A stretch of DNA of 64,000 nt from assembly GCA_009784935.1 (NCBI GenBank), contig WQXI01000005.1:1-64000 (forward strand), in the 5' to 3' direction. A program made the position numbers and the translations under genes. Every line of letters starts with the position of its first letter. Position 1 is the stretch's first letter. Origin of the DNA: Treponema sp. Lineage in GTDB: Bacteria; Spirochaetota; Spirochaetia; Treponematales; Breznakiellaceae. Shown here in pieces: positions 53,143 through 61,107 of the stretch. The notes below the pieces were generated by a model. The model was not told the DNA's origin. It worked only from the letters and a program-made list of their open reading frames with translations, and did not search any database.

Positions 53143-53166
53143 GTTTTTCTCCTTTTATTTACTATA

Positions 53167-53832
53167 CTATATTTTTTTAAAGTATAATTCCCTAATTACA
53201 TGTTTTTTTAAGAGTCCTTTGTTCTCGAATCTTGTTTTTGGCCTCCAATCTATAGACTCAGCAAAGCCATTATAATAGTTTTTAATTTCTGCTGTATTTT
53301 CAAGTTCTTCCAGCGCGTATAGGGCATATTCTTCCCAGTCAGTAACCATGTAAATATAACCGTCTTTTTTAAGTTTTTGAGCAAGTGTTTGCGTAAACGG
53401 ACGTTTTACAAGGCGGCGTTTATGATGTCTTTTTTTTGGCCAAGGATCCGGGAAAAATATATGAATCGCTTCTAAAGAACCGCGGGGTATCATCTTATCC
53501 AAAACAAAAACCGCATCGTGCTCAATAATTCTTATATTTATAAGACCCCGCTTTTCTATCTCCCATAAAAGTCTTCCTATTCCCGGTTTGTGAACTTCTA
53601 TTCCAAGATAATTCTTATCTGGGTTTGCCTGCGCAATTTCTGCTGTCGCTAATCCGGAACCAAAACCTATTTCCAGTGTCACATTTTTATTTTTTAAATT
53701 GTCGTTATAAACACTTTCAAAATCAAGTTCTTCTTCTTTATAAGGAATCAAATATTTTTCTGAGAGAGATTCATATGCTTTTTTTTGGGCATCTGTAAAA
53801 CGCCCTTTTCTTATAACATAACTTTTATGCAT
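53167..53832 (-). CDS. trmB: tRNA (guanine-N7-)-methyltransferase
   Basis: Class I SAM methyltransferase that makes m7G46 in tRNA. Motif I is LEIGFGSGLATAEIA, followed by GIEVHKPGIGRLL and the TrmB signature IHIFFPDPWPKKRHHKRRLV. The start is taken as ATG 53832 because it overlaps the stop of the lipoprotein gene (TAATG) and gives the usual length (221 residues). An upstream in-frame ATG at 53868 would lie inside the lipoprotein gene. Confidence 0.94.
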   Translation of the reverse strand: MHKSYVIRKGRFTDAQKKAYESLSEKYLIPYKEEELDFESVYNDNLKNKNVTLEIGFGSGLATAEIAQANPDKNYLGIEVHKPGIGRLLWEIEKRGLINIRIIEHDAVFVLDKMIPRGSLEAIHIFFPDPWPKKRHHKRRLVKRPFTQTLAQKLKKDGYIYMVTDWEEYALYALEELENTAEIKNYYNGFAESIDWRPKTRFENKGLLKKHVIRELYFKKI

Positions 53833-54485
53833 TAGTTTACAGGAACCGCGTTTGTAAAAGCGCTGCAAAAATTGGCTTCATCTTCTGCCCAAAGCGCCGC
53901 TGTTATTGCATTAGACGGCAAGTCCGCTTGAGACAGGCTGCCGGATAATGATTCTAGTTCTGCCGATCTTATAAAGTCTCCGTTACTGTCATAGTAAACC
54001 AAACGATTTACCGGCCAGGCGGATCTTACAGAGTATGTGTTATTTACAATAATGAGCTCCGGAAACGGAAAGCGGACAACTCCGTCAAAAGTAAATGTAC
54101 GCTGGGAACTTTCGCCGCCTTTGTTATAGAGCACAGCGCGGTATAAACCCCTTGGAAGGTTTCCTGTACTTGCAGCGATACTGCGTGTTCCAATCCAGTC
54201 CTTGCCGTCGTGAACTGTATGAATCCATTCATCGCTTTTAATATGCCATCTTAGCTGTTCAATGTCATGAAAAAGGTATATCTCATCCAAATTTTCAATT
54301 CCGTCTTCATCATCCGGCATAATAAAAAATGAGAATCTTTCTCTTAGTCCGTCTTCTTCGTTATATATAACCAATTTAAGGAAACCAAAAACAATTTCCG
54401 GCTCTGATCTTGAACATCCTGCCGAAAAAAGTATTATTATTGTAACCACCGAGATTAAAAGCAGTTTTTCAATTTTTTTTCTCAT
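53832..54485 (-). CDS. Hypothetical lipoprotein upstream of trmB
   Basis: 217 residues: basic start, hydrophobic leader and lipobox FSAGC (residues 20-24). The mature part has beta-sandwich-like features: KLVIYNEEDGLRERFSFFI, HDIEQLRWHIKSDEWI, RGLYRAVLYNKGGESSQRTFTF and a C-terminal NAITAALWAEDEANF. No family recognised. It is divergent from rdgB, and its stop overlaps the trmB start. Confidence 0.65.
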   Translation of the reverse strand: MRKKIEKLLLISVVTIIILFSAGCSRSEPEIVFGFLKLVIYNEEDGLRERFSFFIMPDDEDGIENLDEIYLFHDIEQLRWHIKSDEWIHTVHDGKDWIGTRSIAASTGNLPRGLYRAVLYNKGGESSQRTFTFDGVVRFPFPELIIVNNTYSVRSAWPVNRLVYYDSNGDFIRSAELESLSGSLSQADLPSNAITAALWAEDEANFCSAFTNAVPVN

Positions 54486-54537
54486 AAATACTATTTAAGT
54501 ATAGATTGAAATGAAGAATTTGTCTACAATGCTATGT

Positions 54538-55146
54538 ATGAATATTTGGTTTGCTACGAATAATAAACATAAAAAAACAGAACTTGAGGCTGTTTTGGGA
54601 ACAAAGCTTAAAATCCCGTCAGAAGAAGGCCTTGAATTTAATCCTATAGAATCAGGCTCTCAATTTTATGAAAATACTCTTATAAAGGCCTCTGCATTAT
54701 ATGAACTTTTAAAAATTAAAGAACCTGTTATAGCTGATGATTCCGGTTTGTGCGTAGACGCGCTTGACGGAAGGCCGGGTGTTCATTCAGCCTATTACGG
54801 CTATACAGAAAATAAAAAATTATCAAGCCATGAACAAAATCTTTTACTTTTGGAAGAACTAGGAGATTCAAAGAATAGAAAAGCCCGTTTTATTTGTTCA
54901 ATGGTATTATATTTCGGCAGCGGCAGATTTTATATTGTTCAGGAAAAAATGGAAGGCGAAATTACACGTAAAGACGGAATAAAAGGTGACGGCGGTTTCG
55001 GCTACGATCCGGTTTTTTTTCTGCCGGAGTACAATAAAACTCTAGCGCAGCTTTCCGAAGAAGAAAAAAACGCTGTAAGTCACCGGGGGAAAGCCGGCAG
55101 ATTAATTGCAGATTATTTATCGATAATTCACAATGGCAAAAATTAA
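54538..55146 (+). CDS. rdgB: Non-canonical purine NTP pyrophosphatase (RdgB/HAM1)
   Basis: About 202 residues. WFATNNKHKKTELEAVLG is the N-terminal substrate loop, VIADDSGLCVDALDGRPGVHSAYYG the catalytic/metal signature, and GDGGFGYDPVFFLPEYNKTLAQLSEEEKNAVSHRGKA the C-terminal one. It hydrolyses dITP/XTP to keep them out of DNA. ATG 54538 is preferred because it begins right before the conserved strand; an upstream ATG at 54511 adds nine residues. Its end overlaps the UvrD/PcrA gene by 14 bases. Confidence 0.95.
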   Translation: MNIWFATNNKHKKTELEAVLGTKLKIPSEEGLEFNPIESGSQFYENTLIKASALYELLKIKEPVIADDSGLCVDALDGRPGVHSAYYGYTENKKLSSHEQNLLLLEELGDSKNRKARFICSMVLYFGSGRFYIVQEKMEGEITRKDGIKGDGGFGYDPVFFLPEYNKTLAQLSEEEKNAVSHRGKAGRLIADYLSIIHNGKN

Positions 55147-57199
55147 ATTTAACGATCAGCTTAACGAGCCTCAAAAAGACGCTGTTACCAGTATAGACGG
55201 TCCTGTTTTGATTATTGCTGGAGCGGGTTCCGGTAAAACAAGGGTAATAACATACAGAATTGCCCATATGCTGGATAAGGGAATCCCTCAATCTTCGATT
55301 CTCGCGCTTACATTTACAAATAAAGCTGCGCGGGAAATGGAACATCGTGTTAAAGAACTCACAGGAAAAAAACTTTTTAATCTTACTGTAAGCACTTTTC
55401 ATGCATTTGGTCTTAGTGTAATAAGAGAAGAATGCTCTTTGCTGGGTTACAGAAAAAACTTTTCTATTTATGATGAAACTGACAGGATGTCTCTTATAAA
55501 AGAATCTCTTAGAGAATGTAAATTATATAATCCAAAGATTGATATTTATTCTCTTGGACAGTTTTTTTCTAAAATAAAAATAGGGCTTGCGCAATGGAAA
55601 GAGGATAAGGATATGCTTCCTGTCTACAATGAATATCAGCAGGGTTTAAAAATATACAATGCGGTTGACTTTGACGATCTATTAACTATTCCTTTAGAAC
55701 TTTTTACAAATAACAAAGATGTCCTTGACAAGTACCGTACTAAGTTTAAATATATTTTGGTTGATGAGTTTCAGGATACGAGCCTTATTCAATATAAACT
55801 ATTAAGGCTGCTGGCTCCGGATGAATATTCTAATATCTGCGTTGTCGGAGATGATGATCAATCAATTTATTCATGGAGAGGCGCAAATTACGAGAACATA
55901 TTGATGTTCGAAAAAGATTATCCATTAAAGGCAGAAATAAAACTTGAGCAAAATTACCGCTCAACTACAACAATTCTCGAAGCGGCAAACGAAGTAATTT
56001 CTAATAATACAGGCAGAAAAGAAAAAAATCTTTGGTCTCAAAAAAAGAGCGGAAAACCCATAGAACTTTTTCATCCGGAGAATGAAACAGCAGAAGCTGA
56101 TTTTATAGCAGGCCAAATCAGGTCTTTTATGATTAAAGAAGATTTAAAATATCATGACTTTGGCGTTCTTACAAGAACAAATTCTCTTGCCCGCAATATA
56201 GAAGAATCTTTTTTGGCAGAAAATATTCCTTATAGAGTCTCCGGAGGCACAAGTTTTTTTCAGAGAAAAGAAATAAAAGATATTATTTCTTACTTGAGAG
56301 TTATCGCTAACCCTGATGATGATGTTAGTCTTTTACGTATTATAAATACGCCCCGCCGCGGAATCGGAAAAACTACTATCGCCTCTTTAAGCGAAACAGC
56401 AAAAAAAAATCATATAAGTCTTTGGGGTTCTATAATAAGATCGAATTACAGCAAGTCTCAGGGACAGCAGGGTTTATTCGCAGAAAAAGGAGCAGCGACA
56501 GAACTGGAAGAGTTTTCTTTAATGCTCGATAATTTGCGCTCGCTATTTTTAGAAAGACAAGGCGAAGAAGGAAAACCTTGGAGGCTTTCTTCCTGTGTCC
56601 GCATTTTAATCGACAATATAGATTACTGGAGTTATCTAGTAATGGAGCACGGCAAAGACGAAAAAAAAGCCAGATGGAAATATTCTAATATCGAATATTT
56701 TACAAGAATGATAGAAAACTGGGAAAGCGATCCTGATAATCTTGATGCAGGTTTATATCCATGGCTTAACAGAATCAGCCTTATAACGCGCGAAGAAGGC
56801 GACGATGATAACGAAGGTAAAGTAAATCTTATGACGATCCATTCTGCTAAAGGTCTTGAGTTTCCTGTTGTTTTTATTGCTGGAGCAGAAAAAGGAATTA
56901 TTCCTCATGAAAAAAGTTACGAAGACTCTAATGATGAAGAGGGCGGCGCCAATTATGCTTCCGGTGTCGAAGAAGAACGTCGTCTTTTTTATGTCGCTAT
57001 AACAAGGGCTCGGGAAAAACTTTTTATTACTAGCTGCCAAAAACGCCGCCGCCTGCAAAGCGCTGTTGAGTGTTCACCCTCTCCCTTTTTGGAAGAAATA
57101 CCAAAAGAACTTATAAAGTACCATGAAAAAGAAACAGAAACTTTTGACGATGAAACCGCAGATAAATTTATGGAAAAAATAAAAGCAATGGTAAATTAA
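55133..57199 (+). CDS. pcrA: UvrD/PcrA/Rep-type DNA helicase
   Basis: 688 residues of superfamily 1A: Q-motif LNEPQKDAV, Walker A AGAGSGKTRVI, TFTNKAAREM, Walker B VDEFQDTS, GDDDQSIYSWRGA, QNYRST, GKTTIA region, IHSAKGLEFPVVFI and VAITRAREKLF. It translocates 3'-5' on single-stranded DNA in repair and replication restart. Which of UvrD, Rep or PcrA is the true orthologue cannot be decided here. It overlaps rdgB. Confidence 0.93.
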   Translation: MAKIKFNDQLNEPQKDAVTSIDGPVLIIAGAGSGKTRVITYRIAHMLDKGIPQSSILALTFTNKAAREMEHRVKELTGKKLFNLTVSTFHAFGLSVIREECSLLGYRKNFSIYDETDRMSLIKESLRECKLYNPKIDIYSLGQFFSKIKIGLAQWKEDKDMLPVYNEYQQGLKIYNAVDFDDLLTIPLELFTNNKDVLDKYRTKFKYILVDEFQDTSLIQYKLLRLLAPDEYSNICVVGDDDQSIYSWRGANYENILMFEKDYPLKAEIKLEQNYRSTTTILEAANEVISNNTGRKEKNLWSQKKSGKPIELFHPENETAEADFIAGQIRSFMIKEDLKYHDFGVLTRTNSLARNIEESFLAENIPYRVSGGTSFFQRKEIKDIISYLRVIANPDDDVSLLRIINTPRRGIGKTTIASLSETAKKNHISLWGSIIRSNYSKSQGQQGLFAEKGAATELEEFSLMLDNLRSLFLERQGEEGKPWRLSSCVRILIDNIDYWSYLVMEHGKDEKKARWKYSNIEYFTRMIENWESDPDNLDAGLYPWLNRISLITREEGDDDNEGKVNLMTIHSAKGLEFPVVFIAGAEKGIIPHEKSYEDSNDEEGGANYASGVEEERRLFYVAITRAREKLFITSCQKRRRLQSAVECSPSPFLEEIPKELIKYHEKETETFDDETADKFMEKIKAMVN

Positions 57200-57214
57200 A
57201 AATTTATGAAAGAT

Positions 57215-57310
57215 CTCACACGGGTCTTGCAGCGAAGCTTCTAGCAGGCATAGCAGCACAAAGGCACGGAGAAGAAAAGAATTTTTACCACAGAGAACAC
57301 GGAGTTATAA
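57215..57310. repeat. Composite intergenic repeat after the helicase gene
   Basis: CTTGCAGCGAAGCTTCTAGCAGG (57226-57248) repeats the segment at 39017. It is followed by CACAAAGGCACGGAG and TTTTTACCACAGAGAACACGGAG (about 57280-57307), members of the CACAGAG family. The remaining stretch to 57398 has no recognisable gene. Confidence 0.5.
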
Positions 57311-57398
57311 AAAAATAACGCTAGATGTTGTGCGCCTATTCCGCTGCTTCACTATAAAAAAACGGCGATAGACACTTTTTAAAGACAAAAAAAAGCAC

Positions 57399-57427
57399 TT
57401 GAAAGTAAAAAAATTGCATGATATAAT
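57399..57427 (+). promoter_or_regulatory. Strong promoter of the accessory segment
   Basis: TTGAAA (57399-57404) and a perfect TATAAT (57422-57427) with a 17-bp spacer. The transcript would start near 57434, before an AGAGGA sequence and the open frame that runs into the lipoprotein at 57601. Confidence 0.75.
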
Positions 57428-57564
57428 ATAAGAGTTGATTTTAAATAGAGGATTTAATTATTAATGAAGATGGAAGAAAGTCAGTTTTTACAACAGGAAA
57501 TGGCGTATGGACACTTTCAGAAAAAGCGAGAGATAAAGGAACATATAATTTTGCTCAAAATACA

Positions 57565-58263
57565 ATGGAAATTGGAGCTAGAACAGGAATGGTAAAAGAA
57601 ATGGGACAGGGCATTATTAATAAAAAAATATTTTCAATATATATGATTTGTGTATCATTTATTATGATTATGTGTAATGCATGTGAGCAATCTTATTCAC
57701 CAATAAGATATAATATAATTGATATTACTGGAAAAAGATCAATTACAGTAAACACAATAAAAAAAGATATTAGTTCTTATGAAAAATTAATTAATACGGG
57801 TTCTGTTTTACATATTGAGTTTGCTCAGCTTGGTAATAGAGAATACTTACAAGCATTAATTAGCTTAAATACTTTGGAAAAACATAGAGCTTTGAAAATT
57901 CACAAAATTGAATTTGAATTTGATGATAGAAAAGAAATTGTTGAAGTAAATAAAAGAATAAGATTAAAGCAAGAGTATGATTTATTTACTGTAGAAGATA
58001 ATAATGAATTAACAATAAATGTATTTTTTGATTATATTTTTTATAATCGTAATAGTATAAGATTGTATTTACAAGATGTTTTTAATAAAACAGAAGATGA
58101 TGTTGGCAAAACTTTTGAGATGACTTCAAGAGTTAATTATTCATTAGACAGAGGTGATATAGAAACACAAGAAATAAAATATCTTGTTTCCATTATTAAA
58201 AATTCTCCTCACCAACCTGATTGGGTTTATATGCTTTTTACTGGTGAGTTTTTGAGAAGATAA
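57565..58263 (+). CDS. Hypothetical lipoprotein, possibly fused to a gene remnant
   Basis: A 232-codon frame. ATG 57601 gives the most sensible product: a leader (KKIFSIYMICVSFIMIMC) and a lipobox-like MCNAC, then an AT-rich, beta/alpha mature part with no recognised family (EKHRALKIHKIEFEFDD; SPHQPDWVYMLFTGEF near the end). The frame is also open upstream to 57445 without an ATG, encoding GNGVWTLSEKARDKGTYNF, which reads like the tail of another, larger protein. Either the real start is non-standard or a remnant has been joined to this gene. Base composition is clearly lower in GC than the flanking housekeeping genes. Confidence 0.5.
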   Translation: MEIGARTGMVKEMGQGIINKKIFSIYMICVSFIMIMCNACEQSYSPIRYNIIDITGKRSITVNTIKKDISSYEKLINTGSVLHIEFAQLGNREYLQALISLNTLEKHRALKIHKIEFEFDDRKEIVEVNKRIRLKQEYDLFTVEDNNELTINVFFDYIFYNRNSIRLYLQDVFNKTEDDVGKTFEMTSRVNYSLDRGDIETQEIKYLVSIIKNSPHQPDWVYMLFTGEFLRR

Positions 58264-58340
58264 ATGTCGAAGCGCCGAAGAGATTAATGAATATTTATAT
58301 TCTCTGCATGCTCATCTTTTCTCTGTGCGCCCTGCATTAG

Positions 58341-58414
58341 GTTTTGGCAAATATTTTTTGGTCAAGAATCTCACACAAAGACACAGGGCTCACAAAGGCA
58401 CGGAGGAGGAAAAA
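58341..58414. repeat. 74-bp direct repeat, copy 1
   Basis: From GTTTTGGCAAATATTTTTTG to CACGGAGGAGGAAAA this segment closely matches 59643-59716 in the same orientation. Differences are a few substitutions around CAAGAATCTC/CAAAGAGCCTC. It contains the CACACAAAGACACAGGG block of the CACAGAG family. Confidence 0.7.
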
Positions 58415-58466
58415 GTGGTTACTAGCATATAGTGGACAAATTATACAGAGTGTTATATATTGTTAA

Positions 58467-58559
58467 GCAGGTAGAAGTGTAAAAGAAAAGTGTAAAGCTG
58501 ACGAATTAATCTCAGCCGAAGGCGCAAAAGTGACTGTTACTACTTTAAAAAGGAAATAA
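58467..58559 (+). pseudogene. Short 3' gene remnant
   Basis: Thirty codons without a start, from AGRSVKEKCKADELISAE to the stop at 58557-58559. Composition is balanced and protein-like, unlike the AT-rich spacer around it. It is one base before the next gene. It may be the tail of a lost gene. Source family not recognised. Confidence 0.3.
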
Positions 58560-58560
58560 A

Positions 58561-59358
58561 ATGAAGTTCAGAATTATAATTATTTTTTTGTTATTCTTAA
58601 TATTTTTTAGTTGTAATAATATTAAGGATATTAATTTACATGATGATCTAGAAACTATAAATGCTGTGATAAACTCAGATTGCTGCTACTTTATTAATTA
58701 TAGCAATAATCCTTCTGGTGTGTTTTTAAAAGGGCAAAATATATCTGTCTTGGATTATTATTATTCTGTGCCAAATGAAGATGGTATCATAGAAATATTT
58801 ATAAAAGTCCAAGCAGCAGATAACGGAATAATAGGTGCTGTTAATGAACAATATATAACATATAATGAAGATAGCATCTATAATTTATGGAATAAAAATA
58901 TTCAATTAATTCCTGAATATTATTACTACGACTCAATCGAAAATATTTATATTAAAGATTATATGCCGTTGATGTATGAAGGTGTAAGCAGATTAGATTC
59001 AATAAGAATGATGAGACATTTCTTTTCTGAAAATAGAATGCTAATTACTAAAAAACATTTGATCATTGGGAATAACATATATAGAGAAGAGTATAGAATT
59101 AATTCTGTTATTAATGTTCGCAATAATACATATCAAATCCATTTGTCAAATTTTTTAAATAACGAGCTTATTTTAACATTATTTATTGATGAAAATAATA
59201 GTTTAACTATTGTTGATATTAATATATTGAATAATAATCATTACATGAGGCAATTATTTAATAATTCATTGAATATAAGATATATACCGTATGAAATAGA
59301 GAAATCAAAAGTATTAAATGAAAATGTTATACGATGGGCTTGGGAAAATGGAAAATAA
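58561..59358 (+). CDS. Hypothetical AT-rich lipoprotein
   Basis: 265 residues: leader FRIIIIFLLFLIFF followed by lipobox FFSC (residues 15-18), then a protein rich in Asn, Ile and Tyr. Segments include DGIIEIFIKVQAADNGIIGAV and SRLDSIRMMRHFFSENRM. No family recognised. AAAAAGG is the ribosome-binding site. It is among the lowest-GC genes in the window and lies between two copies of a 74-bp direct repeat, which suggests acquisition. Confidence 0.6.
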   Translation: MKFRIIIIFLLFLIFFSCNNIKDINLHDDLETINAVINSDCCYFINYSNNPSGVFLKGQNISVLDYYYSVPNEDGIIEIFIKVQAADNGIIGAVNEQYITYNEDSIYNLWNKNIQLIPEYYYYDSIENIYIKDYMPLMYEGVSRLDSIRMMRHFFSENRMLITKKHLIIGNNIYREEYRINSVINVRNNTYQIHLSNFLNNELILTLFIDENNSLTIVDINILNNNHYMRQLFNNSLNIRYIPYEIEKSKVLNENVIRWAWENGK

Positions 59359-59360
59359 TC

Positions 59361-59480
59361 AACAACCCCGCCCTAAACGCCCTAAAGGGACGGGGTATGC
59401 TGTTCTTAAGAGGTATTTGCATTCGGGATTTAATACCTTTAATAAGCGCCATGAATGGCGGGGTATTAAACCCCTCAGCA
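59361..59480. repeat. Structured mobile-element-like DNA/RNA element
   Basis: Several strong hairpins in 120 bp. CCCCGCCCT (59366-59374) pairs with AGGG-A-CGGGG (59386-59395). GGGATTTAATACC (59425-59437) pairs with GGTATTAAACCC (59462-59473), enclosing CGCCAT-GA-ATGGCG (59447-59460). TAATACC can instead pair with GGTATT at 59412-59417, giving two exclusive folds. GC-rich stems in an AT-rich region suggest an insertion-sequence end or a structured RNA. No transposase is adjacent. Confidence 0.5.
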
Positions 59481-59502
59481 CGAATAAAATTAATATTATT
59501 TC

Positions 59503-59620
59503 TTTGTTAATTGCAATGCTGTTATTTCTCTCAGGTTGTAAAACATATTCAACAGTAAATAATATTATTCTAGAAATTGAAGAAGAGTTTTTTCCTTTTA
59601 TCTTTCTCTGTGCTTCTTAG
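59503..59620 (+). pseudogene. Truncated lipoprotein start
   Basis: After the structured element an open frame (TTG at about 59503, or ATG 59517) gives a hydrophobic leader with lipobox LSGC, then KTYSTVNN. It runs straight into the intergenic repeat and stops. It looks like the first 30 codons of a lipoprotein whose remainder is gone. Confidence 0.35.
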
Positions 59621-59642
59621 TGCCTTTGTGCCTCTGCGTGAG

Positions 59643-59716
59643 GTTTTGGCAATTATTTTTTAGCAAAGAGCCTCACACAAAGACACAGGGTTCACAAAGG
59701 AACACGGAGGAGGAAA
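59643..59716. repeat. 74-bp direct repeat, copy 2
   Basis: Matches copy 1 at 58341-58414 in the same orientation. Left of it, CTTTGTGCCTCTGCGTGAGG (59623-59642) is an inverted partner of the CCTCACACAAAGACACAGG block inside the repeat. The spacer from here to 59776 holds no gene. Confidence 0.7.
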
Positions 59717-59776
59717 ATATAGGATTATAAAATGATCTCTGCGTAAAAAATTTTACAATATTTTTACAGCTAAATA

Positions 59777-61069
59777 CTACTGCCGGTTTGCCGCTTGTTC
59801 ATTGCTGCGGACAATTCTTTTTGCAAGAAGTTTAGAAAGAAAAACTCCATAATGCGGGTATTCTCTTATTATATTAACAAATGTTTTTTGAGTTAGATGT
59901 ATTAGTTTTCCTGAACTTGATGCCTTGATAGTAGCAGAACGCCTTTGATTAAGAAGGAATGACATTTCTCCAAGAAATATATCCTGTGCGGAGAGTGTTC
60001 CTACGCATTTATCATTATGGATAACGTCGTATGTTCCGGAAGAAATATAATAAAGACAGTCGCTTGGGTCTCCTTCCTTAAGAATTACATCTCCTTTTTT
60101 TACGCTAATAATACGCTCTTTTGTAAAACCTGCAGGTACTTCGTATTCTGCGGATTTATCATGTTCTACAATTAACGCAACCTGATTGCCTTTTGCGTTA
60201 AACTTAATATTTTTAAAAAGTTTTGCAGCCATCTTTATGCCCCTTCCATGAAGGCTGTACTCGCTCTGCGTTCTCATTTTTTCTAAATATTCTTTAACAT
60301 CAAAACCATTCCCTTGATCGCTTATAACAAATGTTGATTTTTCGGGTTTTATATCCCAGCTAAAAACAACTTTTTTTGCATTAATCGCAGGATCTTTGCA
60401 TTTTTCTGCGATTATCTCTACTGCAGTAAGCCCAGATTCCAATGCTTCTGTTTTTTCTTCGTATGATATTCCGCAGTTTCCATGTTCTATCGCGTTAACT
60501 ATGAGTTCTATCAAAGCTAACTGAAGGTGCATTTTTCTTTCTGGATCTAAAAGCCCCCTCTGAGAAAGAATAGTAGCTCCTATCCCTGCATACAACGGCA
60601 CAGATTTTAAGTCGTTATCCAGCGTAAAACTGCCGGAAGCTCCTTCTAAAAAAGTCCTGGAAAACTCACGCTGAAAAATAATCTGATAATTTTTTTCTAT
60701 ACATTCTATGCATTTTAAAAAATGAGATGCTATTAGATTTTTATCAAGCATTACCAAAACATTTATATCATTGTATTTTTTTAAAAGATCTGATTCTTTA
60801 TCTTTTTCATTATCAAATATTCCGATAATACCAAAGTTTAATATCCATTTATCGTTTTTAACATGTTCGATTATTTTAATTATATTTATTACAGATTCCG
60901 AAAAATTAATAATTACAAGTTCCGGCAGGGCATAATTAATAAACTCAAAGATTTCATCTTCTTTAACCAAAAACAGCATATCCTTGGAATATTGTGAGTT
61001 TTGTCCAAATGCGGATTCTATGCTTTTTTTAACCTGTGAGTCTGAATTTATTATACCTAATGTGCTCAT
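59777..61069 (-). CDS. Pseudo-receiver / RsbW-like HATPase / cyclic-nucleotide-binding protein
   Basis: 430 residues in three parts. Residues 1-125 look like a receiver domain, but the phosphoacceptor position is Asn55 (LVIINFSE) rather than Asp. The middle (about 155-300) is an anti-sigma-factor-type HATPase: LQLALIELIVNAIEHGNCG, ISDQGNGFDV, HGRGIKMAAKLF. The C-terminus (about 310-425) is a cNMP-binding beta-roll with the phosphate cassette LGEMSFLLNQRRSATIKA. This combination suggests a serine kinase/anti-sigma-type switch controlled by cAMP or cGMP, made perhaps by the cyclase at 31.0-32.9 kb. Located 38 bp after recG on the same strand. Confidence 0.8.
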   Translation of the reverse strand: MSTLGIINSDSQVKKSIESAFGQNSQYSKDMLFLVKEDEIFEFINYALPELVIINFSESVINIIKIIEHVKNDKWILNFGIIGIFDNEKDKESDLLKKYNDINVLVMLDKNLIASHFLKCIECIEKNYQIIFQREFSRTFLEGASGSFTLDNDLKSVPLYAGIGATILSQRGLLDPERKMHLQLALIELIVNAIEHGNCGISYEEKTEALESGLTAVEIIAEKCKDPAINAKKVVFSWDIKPEKSTFVISDQGNGFDVKEYLEKMRTQSEYSLHGRGIKMAAKLFKNIKFNAKGNQVALIVEHDKSAEYEVPAGFTKERIISVKKGDVILKEGDPSDCLYYISSGTYDVIHNDKCVGTLSAQDIFLGEMSFLLNQRRSATIKASSSGKLIHLTQKTFVNIIREYPHYGVFLSKLLAKRIVRSNEQAANRQ

Positions 61070-61107
61070 ACTTAATTATAGACGATAATCGATAATAATA
61101 TCAATCT

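Noticed and set aside
57464-57595. 43-codon frame from ATG 57464
   Set aside because: Uses a reading frame different from the more protein-like frame through the same bases, and its spacing from AGAGGA is long. Kept only as an alternative in the findings.
59318-59620. A 100-codon open frame through the structured element
   Set aside because: It overlaps the end of the lipoprotein gene, passes through strong hairpins and repeats, and only its last part resembles a lipoprotein leader. Listed instead as a structured element plus a truncated gene start.
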